Part shown: piece by piece, positions 35,062 through 43,822 of the stretch
Position numbering within the stretch: position 1 is the first letter of the stretch
Layout of the letters: each line of letters starts with the position of its first letter
Source: an uncultured Sulfitobacter sp.
Lineage (GTDB): Bacteria; Pseudomonadota; Alphaproteobacteria; Rhodobacterales; Rhodobacteraceae
Direction of reading: 5' to 3'
Assembly: GCA_905182645.1 (NCBI GenBank)
Contig: CAJJCJ010000012.1
Span: 1-53,202, forward strand
DNA length: 53,202 nucleotides
Translations under genes and position numbers: made by a program
Notes under the pieces: model-generated
Databases searched by the model: none
What the model was told of the DNA's origin: nothing
What the model saw: only the letters and a program-made list of their open reading frames with translations

Positions 35062-35085
35062 TTGCGCTAACGGTAGCGTAATCAG
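35058..35085 (+). other. 12-bp hairpin covering the pgk stop codon
   Basis: CTGATTGCGCTA at 35058-35069 and TAGCGTAATCAG at 35074-35085 pair fully (one G-T) around a 4-base loop. The pgk TGA lies inside the stem. There is no T-tract, so it may be an RNA-processing or stabilising element that sets the ratio of pgk and aldolase message. Confidence 0.6.
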
Positions 35086-35147
35086 AATTGCGCCCATGGG
35101 GCCAGCATTCTAAGCACTGGGTATCCAGTCATAAGAAAGCGGCCCCC

Positions 35148-36038
35148 ATGATCAACCAAGCGCAACTTGAGCACGTACAATTCGGCAAAGGTTTCATCGC
35201 GGCACTTGATCAAAGCGGTGGATCTACTCCCAAAGCGTTGAGTCAATATGGCGTTACCGAAGATGCCTATAACAACGACGATGAAATGTACGCGTTGATC
35301 CACGAAATGCGGTCGCGCATTGTGCATGCGCCCGCGTTTACTGGCGACAAGGTTGTCGGTGCGATTTTGTTTGAGATGACCATGGATCGCCAGATCGGCG
35401 GTAAACCCGCTGCACAGGCGCTTTGGAACGAACAAGGCGTTGTGCCATTCCTGAAAGTCGATAAGGGTTTGATGGACGCACATGACGGCGTACAGTTGAT
35501 GAAGCCAATGGACGGCTTGGACACCCTACTGGCACGCGCAGTTGACGCTGGCATGTTCGGAACTAAAATGAGGTCCGTTATCAGTGCCGCCAGCCCAACT
35601 GGTATCGATTCCATTGTTGCTCAGCAGTTTGAAATTGCAAAGCAGATCATTGCAGCAGGGCTTGTGCCAATTATTGAACCGGAAATCACAATTAGTATTG
35701 CTGACAAAGCCGAAGCCGAAGATCTGTTATTGGCCTCATTGCTTCACCATCTAGATGCCCTGCCCGCGGACCAAAATGTTATGCTCAAGCTGACATTGCC
35801 CGAGCAGCCCAACCAATATGCAAAATGCGTAAACCATAACCGCGTTATTCGCGTTGTCGCATTGTCTGGCGGATATGAGCGATCAGAAGCAAATGCGCGC
35901 CTCGCCAAGAATTCTGGCATTATTGGATCGTTTAGCCGTGCGTTGACCCAAGGTCTGTCTGCGCAACAATCCGACGGTGACTTCAACGCGATGATTTCGA
36001 CGACAATTGACGGTATTTATTCGGCTTCTATCGCATAA
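35148..36038 (+). CDS. Class I fructose-bisphosphate aldolase
   Basis: A 296-residue class I aldolase of the bacterial type, which uses a Schiff-base lysine. Useful signatures are FIAALDQSGGSTPKAL near residue 16-31, VVPFLKVDKGL near 100-110 and NVMLKLTLPEQPN near 216-228, the last with the likely catalytic Lys. It cleaves fructose-1,6-bisphosphate into two triose phosphates or runs the reverse for gluconeogenesis. No metal-dependent class II aldolase motif is present. Start at ATG 35148 (MINQAQL); upstream sequence lacks a strong ribosome binding site. It follows pgk by 86 bases and may share its transcript. Confidence 0.92.
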   Translation: MINQAQLEHVQFGKGFIAALDQSGGSTPKALSQYGVTEDAYNNDDEMYALIHEMRSRIVHAPAFTGDKVVGAILFEMTMDRQIGGKPAAQALWNEQGVVPFLKVDKGLMDAHDGVQLMKPMDGLDTLLARAVDAGMFGTKMRSVISAASPTGIDSIVAQQFEIAKQIIAAGLVPIIEPEITISIADKAEAEDLLLASLLHHLDALPADQNVMLKLTLPEQPNQYAKCVNHNRVIRVVALSGGYERSEANARLAKNSGIIGSFSRALTQGLSAQQSDGDFNAMISTTIDGIYSASIA

Positions 36039-36134
36039 GTTCCTATTTTTGCGTCAAAGGGGATTCCCAAGGCGAATCAAATGTGCGAATCTGTCTACAT
36101 AGTCATCCATAAGAGATGACATTGAGGCAGAGCA

Positions 36135-36434
36135 ATGAACCGACGTAGTCGCCCCGCGATGGGCACATTTATATTTTGTATTGGGGCAATTCTTCTTGGC
36201 CTCTATTTCACTTTTGCCGCTGTGCAGGGTGATTACGGCGTGTTCCGTCGCAGCGAAGTGCTGGCTGAAAAGCGGCGCCTCGACGCGGAGTTGGTCCTTG
36301 TGCAACAAGACGTTGCCGCAATGGAAAATCTGACCCACAGGTTGTCTGACAACTATCTTGACCTTGATTTACTGGACCAACAGGCACGCGATGTGTTGGG
36401 ATTAATCCGTGCGGACGAGATCGTTATCCGCTAG
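36135..36434 (+). CDS. ftsB: FtsB/DivIC-type septum formation protein
   Basis: A 99-residue bitopic membrane protein. A transmembrane helix at about residues 10-28 (GTFIFCIGAILLGLYFTF) is followed by a coiled coil (EKRRLDAELVLVQQDVAAM) and a C-terminal extracytoplasmic stretch LDQQARDVLGLIRADEIVI. This is the layout of FtsB/DivIC proteins that bridge FtsL and FtsQ in the divisome. The ARDVLGL end, close to the usual ARE-x-LG-x-x, supports the family. It sits upstream of pdhA, the common place for this gene in alphaproteobacteria. FtsB against other DivIC-like proteins cannot be separated by eye. Confidence 0.85.
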   Translation: MNRRSRPAMGTFIFCIGAILLGLYFTFAAVQGDYGVFRRSEVLAEKRRLDAELVLVQQDVAAMENLTHRLSDNYLDLDLLDQQARDVLGLIRADEIVIR

Positions 36435-36511
36435 GCGGATATCTCCATTTATCGCAGCGTTTTACTTGGCACCACATTGGCTCTGGGAATCTTTGATCGA
36501 ATAATATAGAG

Positions 36512-36531
36512 ATAGTTTAATGCTAAACTAT
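36512..36531 (+). promoter_or_regulatory. Inverted repeat in the pdh leader
   Basis: ATAGTTTA at 36512-36519 and TAAACTAT at 36524-36531 are exact complements around ATGC, 26-45 bases before pdhA. A possible -10 box TAATAT lies just upstream at 36502-36507, so the repeat would cover the first transcribed bases. It does not match the known PdhR operator. It could be an operator or an mRNA hairpin. Confidence 0.55.
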
Positions 36532-36556
36532 TTTGTTTATACGATGGAGGACGCGT

Positions 36557-37558
36557 ATGTCAGCTAAGAAAACCGCTGCCAAGTCAAATGTCTCAGCCGA
36601 AGAGTTGCTGGGTCACTACCGCGAAATGCTGATGATCCGGCGCTTTGAAGAGAAAGCCGGCCAGTTATATGGCATGGGCTTGATCGGTGGTTTTTGCCAC
36701 CTGTACATCGGCCAAGAGGCCGTTGTTGTGGGCCTAGAAGCTGCGTCCAAAGAGGGCGATAAGCGCGTTACGTCTTATCGCGACCACGGCCACATGTTGG
36801 CGTGTGGCATGGACCCCAAAGGGATCATGGCCGAACTGACAGGCCGCGAGGGCGGTTTTTCAAAGGGCAAAGGCGGCTCCATGCATATGTTCTCTAAAGA
36901 GAAGCATTTCTATGGCGGCCACGGTATTGTTGCGGCTCAGGTGCCCCTAGGCGCTGGCCTTGCGTTTTCCGACAAATACAAAGGCAACGACAATGTCACG
37001 TTCGCTTACTTTGGTGATGGCGCGGCCAACCAAGGTCAGGTTTACGAGACATATAACATGGCCGAACTTTGGTCCCTGCCCGTCGTTTTTGTGATTGAAA
37101 ACAATCAGTACGCAATGGGTACATCTGTAAAGCGGTCCACCAAATCCCCGTCCTTGTGGGAACGCGGCAAGGCCTACGGCATTGAAGGCGAAGCAGTTGA
37201 CGGCATGAATGTGCTGGCAGTCAAAGAAGCGGGCGAGCGCGCAGTTGCGCATTGCCGTGCTGGCGAAGGACCGTATATTTTAGAGGTCAAAACATACCGT
37301 TACCGCGGCCATTCCATGTCGGATCCTGCGAAATATCGGACCCGCGAGGAAGTGCAGAAAATGCGCGAAGAGCGTGACCCGATTGAGCAGATCCGCAGTA
37401 TGTTGCTGACTGGGAAACTTGCGTCCGAGGACGATTTGAAAGCCATCGACAAAGAGATCAAAGGCATCGTGAATGAGGCCGCTGAATTCTCCAAGGAAAG
37501 CCCTGAGCCCGCACTAGAAGAGCTTTGGACAGATATTTACGCAAAAGTGGAGGCATAA
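36557..37558 (+). CDS. pdhA: Pyruvate dehydrogenase E1 component, alpha subunit
   Basis: A 333-residue subunit of the heterotetrameric E1 that decarboxylates pyruvate with thiamine diphosphate. The ThDP and Mg motif is YFGDGAANQGQVYETYN near residue 152-168. YRDHGHMLACG near residue 75 and the phosphorylation-loop-type region YRGHSMSDPAKYR near 248-260 are typical. The alpha subunit works with PdhB and supplies acetyl groups to the lipoyl domains of PdhB and PdhC. I start it at ATG 36557 after TGGAGG. The pdhB gene follows after 3 bases, and the three pdh genes are one operon. No E3 gene is adjacent in the window. Confidence 0.97.
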   Translation: MSAKKTAAKSNVSAEELLGHYREMLMIRRFEEKAGQLYGMGLIGGFCHLYIGQEAVVVGLEAASKEGDKRVTSYRDHGHMLACGMDPKGIMAELTGREGGFSKGKGGSMHMFSKEKHFYGGHGIVAAQVPLGAGLAFSDKYKGNDNVTFAYFGDGAANQGQVYETYNMAELWSLPVVFVIENNQYAMGTSVKRSTKSPSLWERGKAYGIEGEAVDGMNVLAVKEAGERAVAHCRAGEGPYILEVKTYRYRGHSMSDPAKYRTREEVQKMREERDPIEQIRSMLLTGKLASEDDLKAIDKEIKGIVNEAAEFSKESPEPALEELWTDIYAKVEA

Positions 37559-37561
37559 AAC

Positions 37562-38917
37562 ATGGCCACCGAAATTCTTATGCCCGCCCTGTCACCAACC
37601 ATGGAAGAAGGCACGCTTGCCAAGTGGATGGTCAAAGAAGGCGATACCGTTTCAAGTGGTGACATTCTGGCCGAAATCGAAACTGACAAAGCCACGATGG
37701 AATTTGAAGCCACCGATGAAGGTATCGTTGGCAAGATTTTGATCGCTGAAGGCACTGAAGGTGTCAAAGTTAACACTGCCATCGCGATCATGGTCGACGA
37801 AGGCGAAGCTGTTCCAGACGCCAGCGCCGCCCCAGCGATCGCGGCTGCCCCACTGGTTGCATCTACGCCAGCCGTTGCGGCCGCACCTGTTGCACCAGTC
37901 ATGGATGCAACCCCCGACTGGGCCGCCGATGTTGAGGTCAAGCAAACCACAGTGCGTGAAGCATTGCGCGACGCGATGGCCGAGGAAATGCGGCGCGACG
38001 AAGACGTGTTCTTGATGGGCGAAGAGGTTGGTGAATACCAAGGTGCCTATAAGATTTCGCAAGGCCTGTTGGATGAGTTTGGTGCCAAGCGTATCATCGA
38101 CACGCCAATCACCGAACACGGTTTTGCTGGTATCGCCACGGGTGCTGCATTTGGTGGACTAAAGCCAATCGTTGAATTCATGACTTTTAACTTTGCCATG
38201 CAAGCCATTGATCATATTATTAACTCGGCCGCCAAGACACTGTATATGTCTGGTGGTCAGATGGGCGCACCGATGGTATTCCGTGGTCCAAACGGTGCCG
38301 CGGCCCGTGTTGGCGCGCAGCATTCGCAGTGTTATGCGGCTTGGTACATGCAAATTCCTGGCTTGAAGGTTGTGACGCCCTATTCAGCCGCTGACGCAAA
38401 AGGTCTGATGAAGACCGCGATCCGTGATCCGAACCCTGTTATCTTTCTTGAGAACGAAATCATGTATGGCAAGGCGTTTGACGTGCCCGTCATGGATGAC
38501 TTCACCATTCCGTTTGGTAAGGCCAAAATCGAGCGTTCGGGTGACGATGTTACCATCGTGACCTTTGGGATTGGTGTGACATATGCTTTGAAAGCCGCTG
38601 AAAAGCTTGCAGAAGAAGGCATCGCTGCTGAGGTCGTTAACCTGCGTACGCTGCGTCCAATGGATACAGAAACTATCCTTGCATCTGTGCGCAAGACAAA
38701 CCGCTGCGTGACCGTCGAAGAAGGTTGGCCGCAAGGGTCTGTTGGTGGCTACATCAGCAATGTCATTATGCAAGAGGCGTTTGATTATCTTGATGCCCCA
38801 GTCATCAACTGCACAGGCAAAGACGTCCCTATGCCTTATGCAGCTAATCTTGAAAAGCATGCACTTTTGACGGCTGACGACGTTGTCGATGCCTGCAAAA
38901 AAGTAACTTACCGTTAA
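37562..38917 (+). CDS. pdhB: Pyruvate dehydrogenase E1 beta subunit with lipoyl domain
   Basis: A 451-residue protein with an N-terminal lipoyl domain (residues 1-80, with the lipoylated Lys in [11 protein letters not shown] near 43), an Ala/Pro-rich linker (about 85-125), and the E1 beta core from about residue 130 ([20 protein letters not shown] and [14 protein letters not shown]). The core includes [15 protein letters not shown] and [10 protein letters not shown]. An E1 beta carrying its own lipoyl domain is typical of alphaproteobacterial PDH, and the lipoyl domain is nearly identical to that of PdhC, which suggests exchange between the two. It follows pdhA by 3 bases and precedes pdhC by 12. 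Confidence 0.97.
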   Translation: MATEILMPALSPTMEEGTLAKWMVKEGDTVSSGDILAEIETDKATMEFEATDEGIVGKILIAEGTEGVKVNTAIAIMVDEGEAVPDASAAPAIAAAPLVASTPAVAAAPVAPVMDATPDWAADVEVKQTTVREALRDAMAEEMRRDEDVFLMGEEVGEYQGAYKISQGLLDEFGAKRIIDTPITEHGFAGIATGAAFGGLKPIVEFMTFNFAMQAIDHIINSAAKTLYMSGGQMGAPMVFRGPNGAAARVGAQHSQCYAAWYMQIPGLKVVTPYSAADAKGLMKTAIRDPNPVIFLENEIMYGKAFDVPVMDDFTIPFGKAKIERSGDDVTIVTFGIGVTYALKAAEKLAEEGIAAEVVNLRTLRPMDTETILASVRKTNRCVTVEEGWPQGSVGGYISNVIMQEAFDYLDAPVINCTGKDVPMPYAANLEKHALLTADDVVDACKKVTYR

Positions 38918-38929
38918 GGAGACGAAGCG

Positions 38930-40219
38930 ATGCCCACAGAAATTCTGATGCCCGCCCTGTCACCTACGATGGAAGAAGGCACATTGTCCAAATGGCACGT
39001 CAAAGAGGGCGACACAGTGTCGTCCGGTGACATTCTTGCTGAAATCGAGACCGACAAGGCGACGATGGAGTTTGAAGCCATTGACGAAGGCGTGATTGGC
39101 AAGATCATGATCGCCGAAGGAACTGAAGGCGTTAAAGTGAACGCCGTCATTGCAGTGCTATTGGAAGACGGCGAAACTGCGGCTGATATCGGCACGACCT
39201 CTGCTGCTGGCCCAGCGGCGCAGCCCGCTGCGGCCGCTGAGGCGGCTCCTACAGGGAGCCCCGAGACGGCCGCTCCTGCCCCAGCAGCTCCTGTCAAAGA
39301 TGGAACGCGCGTCTTTGCGACGCCGCTTGCCCGCCGGATCGCTGCAGACAAAGGCTTAGACATAACAAGTGTTGCAGGCTCTGGCCCACATGGCCGGATC
39401 GTTAAGGCCGATATTGAAAATGCCCAAGCTGGTGCGGTTGCCGCACCAGTAGCAAGCGCTCCGGTTTCTGCCGCAGCTGCACCGACTGGTCCGTCGACTG
39501 ACGCCGTGCTTAAGACCTATGCAAATCGTCCACATCAGGAAATCAAGCTTGATGGTATGCGCAAAATCATTGCCAGCCGCCTGACTGAAGCCAAGCAAAC
39601 CGTGCCGCATTTCTATCTGCGTCGCGATATCCATCTCGATGCGTTGCTCGAGTTCCGCAGCCAATTGAATAAACAACTTGAGCCACGTGGCATCAAGCTG
39701 TCGGTCAATGATTTCATCATCAAGGCCTGCGCATTGGCGCTTCAACAGGTTCCAGAAGCGAACGCCGTTTGGGCGGGTGATCGTACACTTCAGTTTGAAA
39801 AGTCTGATGTCGCAGTGGCTGTGGCCATTGAAGGCGGATTGTTTACACCAGTCCTTCAGGATGCCGAAAGTAAGTCATTGTCTGCACTATCTGCCGAGAT
39901 GAAAGACCTCGCGGCCCGTGCGCGTGATCGCAAGCTAGCACCGCATGAATACAATGGCGGCAGCTTTGCAATTTCAAACCTTGGGATGTTTGGCATCGAC
40001 AACTTTGACGCCATCATCAATCCACCACATGCAGCGATCTTGGCTGTTGGCGCAGGTACGAAAAAACCGATTATTGGCGCTGATGGCGAATTGACCGTGG
40101 GGACTGTGATGTCCACCACTCTATCGGTTGATCACCGCGTTATCGACGGCGCACTTGGTGCGAACTTGCTGAATGCAATCAAGGGTAACTTGGAAAACCC
40201 AATGATGATGTTAGCTTAA
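38930..40219 (+). CDS. pdhC: Pyruvate dehydrogenase E2, dihydrolipoamide acetyltransferase
   Basis: A 429-residue E2 core subunit that passes the acetyl group from lipoamide to CoA. Domains in order: one lipoyl domain (1-80, lipoyl Lys in [11 protein letters not shown]), an Ala/Pro linker, the E3-binding domain near residues 125-160 ([18 protein letters not shown]), a second linker, and the catalytic domain from about 205 with the active-site His and Asp in [16 protein letters not shown] near residue 400. The E3-binding domain implies that a separate E3 (lpd) gene exists elsewhere. The start at 38930 follows AAGGAGACG. A terminator lies downstream at 40242. Confidence 0.97.
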   Translation: MPTEILMPALSPTMEEGTLSKWHVKEGDTVSSGDILAEIETDKATMEFEAIDEGVIGKIMIAEGTEGVKVNAVIAVLLEDGETAADIGTTSAAGPAAQPAAAAEAAPTGSPETAAPAPAAPVKDGTRVFATPLARRIAADKGLDITSVAGSGPHGRIVKADIENAQAGAVAAPVASAPVSAAAAPTGPSTDAVLKTYANRPHQEIKLDGMRKIIASRLTEAKQTVPHFYLRRDIHLDALLEFRSQLNKQLEPRGIKLSVNDFIIKACALALQQVPEANAVWAGDRTLQFEKSDVAVAVAIEGGLFTPVLQDAESKSLSALSAEMKDLAARARDRKLAPHEYNGGSFAISNLGMFGIDNFDAIINPPHAAILAVGAGTKKPIIGADGELTVGTVMSTTLSVDHRVIDGALGANLLNAIKGNLENPMMMLA

Positions 40220-40241
40220 CAGGTATCATATAAACGAAATG

Positions 40242-40268
40242 AGGCCTGGTATTGCGCCCGGCCTTTTT
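40242..40268 (+). terminator. Terminator of the pdh operon
   Basis: AGGCC and GGCCT at the ends, with two more GG/CC pairs inside one mismatch, form a hairpin at 40242-40263 followed by five T residues at 40264-40268. It comes 22 bases after pdhC. It reaches into the last bases of the convergent cysE gene, whose stop codon is 40268-40270. Confidence 0.8.
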
Positions 40269-41095
40269 CACTTCTGGGTGTCGTTGCAGCCATTCAGCAA
40301 CTGATCCATGGTCAATGATGGTTGCGCACAACCTGCCTCACCAACGATACGCGCAGGTACGCCGGCGACAGTCTTCATCGGAGGTACCGCTTCAAGAACA
40401 ACAGACCCGGCCGCAATCCGGCTACAATGTCCAACCGTAATATTGCCAAGCACTTTTGCACCAGCCCCGATCAAAACACCGTTTTCGATTTTCGGGTGAC
40501 GGTCATCATCTTCTTTGCCAGTCCCACCAAGCGTGACCGAATGCAGCATCGATACATTGTCACCAACAACGGCTGTTTCACCAATTACAATAGAATGTGC
40601 GTGGTCAATCATCACACCGCGTCCAAGTTGGGCACCCGGATGAATATCAACGCCAAAAACTTCGCTGACACGCATTTGAATGAAATATGCGATATCGCGG
40701 CGGCCTTGCTGCCAAAGCCAATGGCCAAGCCGGTATGCCTGAATTGCCTGAAACCCTTTGAAGAACAACAGAGGTTGCAACAACCGGTGGCACGCTGGAT
40801 CACGGTCAAGAATGGCCACGAGATCGGCACGCGCTGCAGCCGCAAGGTCAGGCTCTTGTTCCATTGCATCGTCGGCCAGCTCGCGCAAAATCTGCTCGGA
40901 CATTTCCGCAGATGCCAGTTTCATCGCAATCCGGTGCGCAAGCGCGCTTTCCAAACTTTTGTGATGAAGGATGCCACTATGGATCAATCCGCCCATAAGC
41001 GGCTCAGCCGCGACGGCATCGATCGCTTCGGAATGGATACGGTGCCAAACAGGGTCAACTGATGTGACAGGCGACGGGGATGGAGATACGGCCAT
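40268..41095 (-). CDS. cysE: Serine O-acetyltransferase
   Basis: A 275-residue enzyme that makes O-acetylserine, the direct precursor of cysteine. The N-terminal helical domain (HRIHSEAIDAVAAEPLM) is followed by the left-handed beta helix with hexapeptide repeats (GAQLGRGVMIDHAHSIVIGE). The catalytic His is in DHAHSIVIGE near residue 155, and GGTGKEDDDRHPKIENG follows. The C-terminal tail after residue 240 is the feedback-sensitive part in homologues. It is convergent with pdhC, and upstream of it lies the GTA remnant. Conserved placement of cysE at the g15 end of RcGTA clusters is something I recall but could not check. Confidence 0.95.
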   Translation of the reverse strand: MAVSPSPSPVTSVDPVWHRIHSEAIDAVAAEPLMGGLIHSGILHHKSLESALAHRIAMKLASAEMSEQILRELADDAMEQEPDLAAAARADLVAILDRDPACHRLLQPLLFFKGFQAIQAYRLGHWLWQQGRRDIAYFIQMRVSEVFGVDIHPGAQLGRGVMIDHAHSIVIGETAVVGDNVSMLHSVTLGGTGKEDDDRHPKIENGVLIGAGAKVLGNITVGHCSRIAAGSVVLEAVPPMKTVAGVPARIVGEAGCAQPSLTMDQLLNGCNDTQK

Positions 41096-41178
41096 GGTTT
41101 ATCCTTTTGATCTTACTCAACTCCTACATCAGATAGGTGTGATTGACCAAGAATAAACCCGTGATGAGAGTGATCACA

Positions 41179-41455
41179 TTATTTCATACGCAGCACAGCC
41201 ACGACTGTTGAAAGGCACGCTAGATAGTTCGCATCACACCCTGTTTGGGGCGGCGCTTGGATTTGCCCAATACAAGCGTCCGCTAGGCTCCCCACTCCCC
41301 ATATTGGATGGGCTCGTCCCGTTTTCTTACGGTATTTGTCTGCGGCGTCCGCATTTTGGGTCAATTTTTCTGCCAGGTTGTTGATGATTTTCCATAGGCA
41401 CCGCCATCAGTACACGCGTCGCAATATTGAGGTCGGTGAGATGGGCACGGCGCAT
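41179..41455 (-). pseudogene. Small conserved gene between GTA g15 and cysE, frameshifted
   Basis: The frame starts at ATG 41455, overlapping the g15 remnant stop by one base (TGATG), and reads MRRAHLTDLNIATRVLMAVP then MENHQQ. It loses the frame near 41376-41377 (GG on the plus strand, CC on the minus strand, where one base seems extra). The rest, LAEKLTQNADAADKYRKKTG and RAHPIWGVGSL to the TAA at 41179-41181, is in another frame. Rejoined, about 91 residues. The AADKYRKKTGRAHPIWG part resembles a short protein that I have seen near cysE in related genomes (perhaps the family listed as DUF7742), but I cannot confirm this. Function unknown. Confidence 0.6.
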
Positions 41456-41785
41456 CAGGCGTGATCAGCGATCGAAATCGAAGTTTCCGGACCTGCCCCA
41501 TATCGGTCCGACACCTGTGCGACCGCTATCTGATAGGCACCCACCCCAAGATCAATTTGTTGGTTTGCACGTGAATAGGTCCACGTTGCTGCGCCGACCG
41601 ATTTCTTGGCGAACGACACCGCCATTTTGACGAATAGTGACTTGATAGAATTCGGACACTTCGCTCAACGGGACGTCGGTCGCTCCCCAAAGGTCCCCAT
41701 CAATACACGTGGCACGCACCCATTGAAAACTGTGAGCGGTCCCCCCCGACTGCCGCAAGTGAACGACAGGATACATCAATCGATG
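41455..41785 (-). pseudogene. GTA g15 remnant (C-terminal end only)
   Basis: Reading on the minus strand from about 41785: LMYPVVHLRQSGG, then HSFQWVRATCIDGDLWGATD, then VPLSEVSEFYQVTI. This matches the C-terminal region of the RcGTA g15 host-interaction protein, in which a WVRRTRIDGDxWG motif is characteristic. A frameshift near 41598 follows RQE; the end, AATWTYSRANQQIDLGVGA then YQIAVAQVSDRYGAGPET, is in another frame to the TGA at 41455-41457. Only about the last 110 residues of a protein of well over 1,000 remain. The 5' side joins directly to portal gene sequence at about 41771-41785. Confidence 0.72.
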
Positions 41786-42356
41786 ACGCAGAGGCTTGCA
41801 TCGGCGAGAATCCATAGTGATCATCTTGCGGATGAAAGCTTTTGACGTGGCAAACCATCGTTTCATTGGGGGCCACGGCAAAGCGGTGCTTATGACCGTT
41901 CACACCGTACTCATATGCGACGAGCCAACCATCAGCGCCAGAAACAATGTTCATCCGGTCAGACCGCAAAACATGCAACTCAACAGGCAAGCCTTGGTCA
42001 CCGACGCCCTCTAGATACCCGTTACCGGTCAAAAGCAGTTGACCATATAACGCCTCAATAATTTCAACGCGACCCTGTGGCGGGCCAGCGCTTGTTGGGT
42101 GGGTCTCGTAACGACGCTCTTGGTCTTGCACTACAACTGGCAACGCAGCCGCGGCTTCTGCGGTGATCTTTACGGCGCGAAAACCAACAGGATTGCCAAT
42201 AAAACCGGTGCGGGTCAGCGATACAACATCACGTGGGCTCCAAGCGACGCGCCCTGCCCCCGGCCATGCAATCGCATGACCTGTCGCCGATGCTTTGCCC
42301 TCAGCAGGTGCCGCATCTGCAGTGTCAATCTTGGGGCGGTTCAGAAATTCAAACAT
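41771..42356 (-). pseudogene. GTA portal gene (g3) remnant, 3' half deleted
   Basis: From ATG 42356 (AAGGAG upstream) the frame reads MFEFLNRPKIDTADAAPAEG and then matches HK97-type portal proteins of RcGTA: VAWSPRDVVSLTRTGFIG, NPVGFRAVKITAEAAAALP, ALYGQLLLTGNGYLE, ELHVLRSDRMNIV, and FHPQDDHYGFSPMQA. At about residue 195 (SSIDV) homology ends, and the frame continues for 24 residues in unrelated phase of g15 sequence to a TGA at 41700-41702. The stretch after RRYETHP also seems to lack a few residues. A complete portal would have about 400 residues. Deletion between g3 and g15 removed the rest of g3 and everything to near the end of g15. Confidence 0.82.
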
Positions 42357-42475
42357 CAATCACTCCTTGATCCGACACCCCTCAGTGGCTGCCGCTGATC
42401 CTTGAAATAGTTTTACGAGATAGGCGCTAAGAAGGTCCGACAGTTGCGCGCGGTGGAGCGCACAACAGCGACTGC

Positions 42476-43822
42476 TTACAAGTGCCGCATACGTGGATTG
42501 CGCCAGTGCTTTGCCGGTTCGATCATCAAATCATGAATTGCCCAAACAAGCGCATCGACACGGTCCGGCGATCCACGGCCCTCGTATCCACAAATGGTCA
42601 TCTGACACATCCGATCTTCTGAGCTGGATAATCCGCGCAAATGTTTGACGCGCCCTTGCTCGTACAGTGAAGAAATCAGCTCAGCGCGCAGCACTTTGCC
42701 TTTGATCGCATTCACAGCGCGAAACGACACCAAAGAGGATTCCTGACGCAAAATGGTCTCGACCATCTCGCCGCCTTGATTGACCTCAGCGACCAAACGG
42801 TCGGCCCCGTGACGGTCCATCGCAGCAATCGCAGCCTTGGCCCACGCATTGGGTGAAGCAGCCGACATGGTCGCATCTTCCAATACGGTCACCTGCCAAT
42901 CTTGCGGAGACCCCTTCATCGTGACCCCGCAAATGACCATGCCACAATCATCCGACCCTTTGCGCCCCGTAATAGGCGGATCAATGGCGACAACAATCCG
43001 GTCCGATGGAGGGGCAGCTTAGATTTGTAGCGCAGATAACTTCGAAAAAGACTAAAGCGAACCAGCAACATCCGTCAGCAGCGTCTCCATCCATTTCTTG
43101 GCGATCCAATCGCGTACCCGCATAACGGACCTCGATCTCCTCCAGAAAGTCGTCGGCCAAATTTGCACGATTTGCCGTTGTCAGGGCGTGTATTTTGACG
43201 GTGCTCGGGCGATTTAACAATGCACGCAATGCGGGATTATTACGCGGAGTTGTCGTGATACAGGCTTGCGGCTTGTCACCCAAACGCAAACAAAACTGGA
43301 TCATATCCCAAGCATCCTCGGCTTTGCGCCACTTGGCAAACTCATCCACCCACACGGTGTCGAACTGCGGTCCGCGCAACGAATCGGGATCATGCGCCGA
43401 GAATATCTGTGCCGTCGCACCATTTGGCCATTCCAACATACGACGGCCTGCAATCCACTTTGGGCGCTGCTCAGGCGGGGACACCGCAAGAATGCCGCTT
43501 TCGCCAAACACCATGATCTCGCGGGCCTGCTCATATGTCTCGGCAATCAGCCCGATCCGACGCTTGGCCCCTGCAGCAGACGGGGTTGGACCCTCAACAA
43601 TGCCACGAACCCATTCAGCACCCGCACGGGTTTTCCCCGCACCACGCCCCCCCCCAAGATCACCCAACTGCGCCAATCATCCGCAGGTGGAATCTGGTGC
43701 GGCATCGCCCAAAAATAAAAAAGATACAGCAATGCAGCCAAAGCCTCGTCATTCAGGATCTTCAGAAATGCCTTTTGACTTGAGCGCGGCGGGGATGCGA
43801 TCAAGGTGGCGCCCGATATCAT
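42476..43822 (-). pseudogene. GTA large terminase gene (g2) with frameshifts and stops
   Basis: The ATPase/nuclease that packages DNA in RcGTA. Coverage by homology is nearly complete, but the frame is broken. The start region (NDEALAALLYLFYFWAMPH, then DDWRSWVILGG) runs into a G9 tract (C9 at 43647-43655) where the frame shifts; the Walker A part RGAGKTRAGAEWVR follows in another frame. LRGPQFDTVWVDE and TPRNNPALRALLNRPSTV are intact. After RQEMDG near 43088 a base is lost, and the restored frame contains a TAG at 43052-43054 (W in relatives, so TGG to TAG) and a TAA at 43019-43021. The nuclease end, RIVVAIDPPITGRKGSDDCG and RVDALVWAIHDLMIEP, is open to 42476. No functional terminase can be made. 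Start near 43822 is a guess. Confidence 0.85.
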
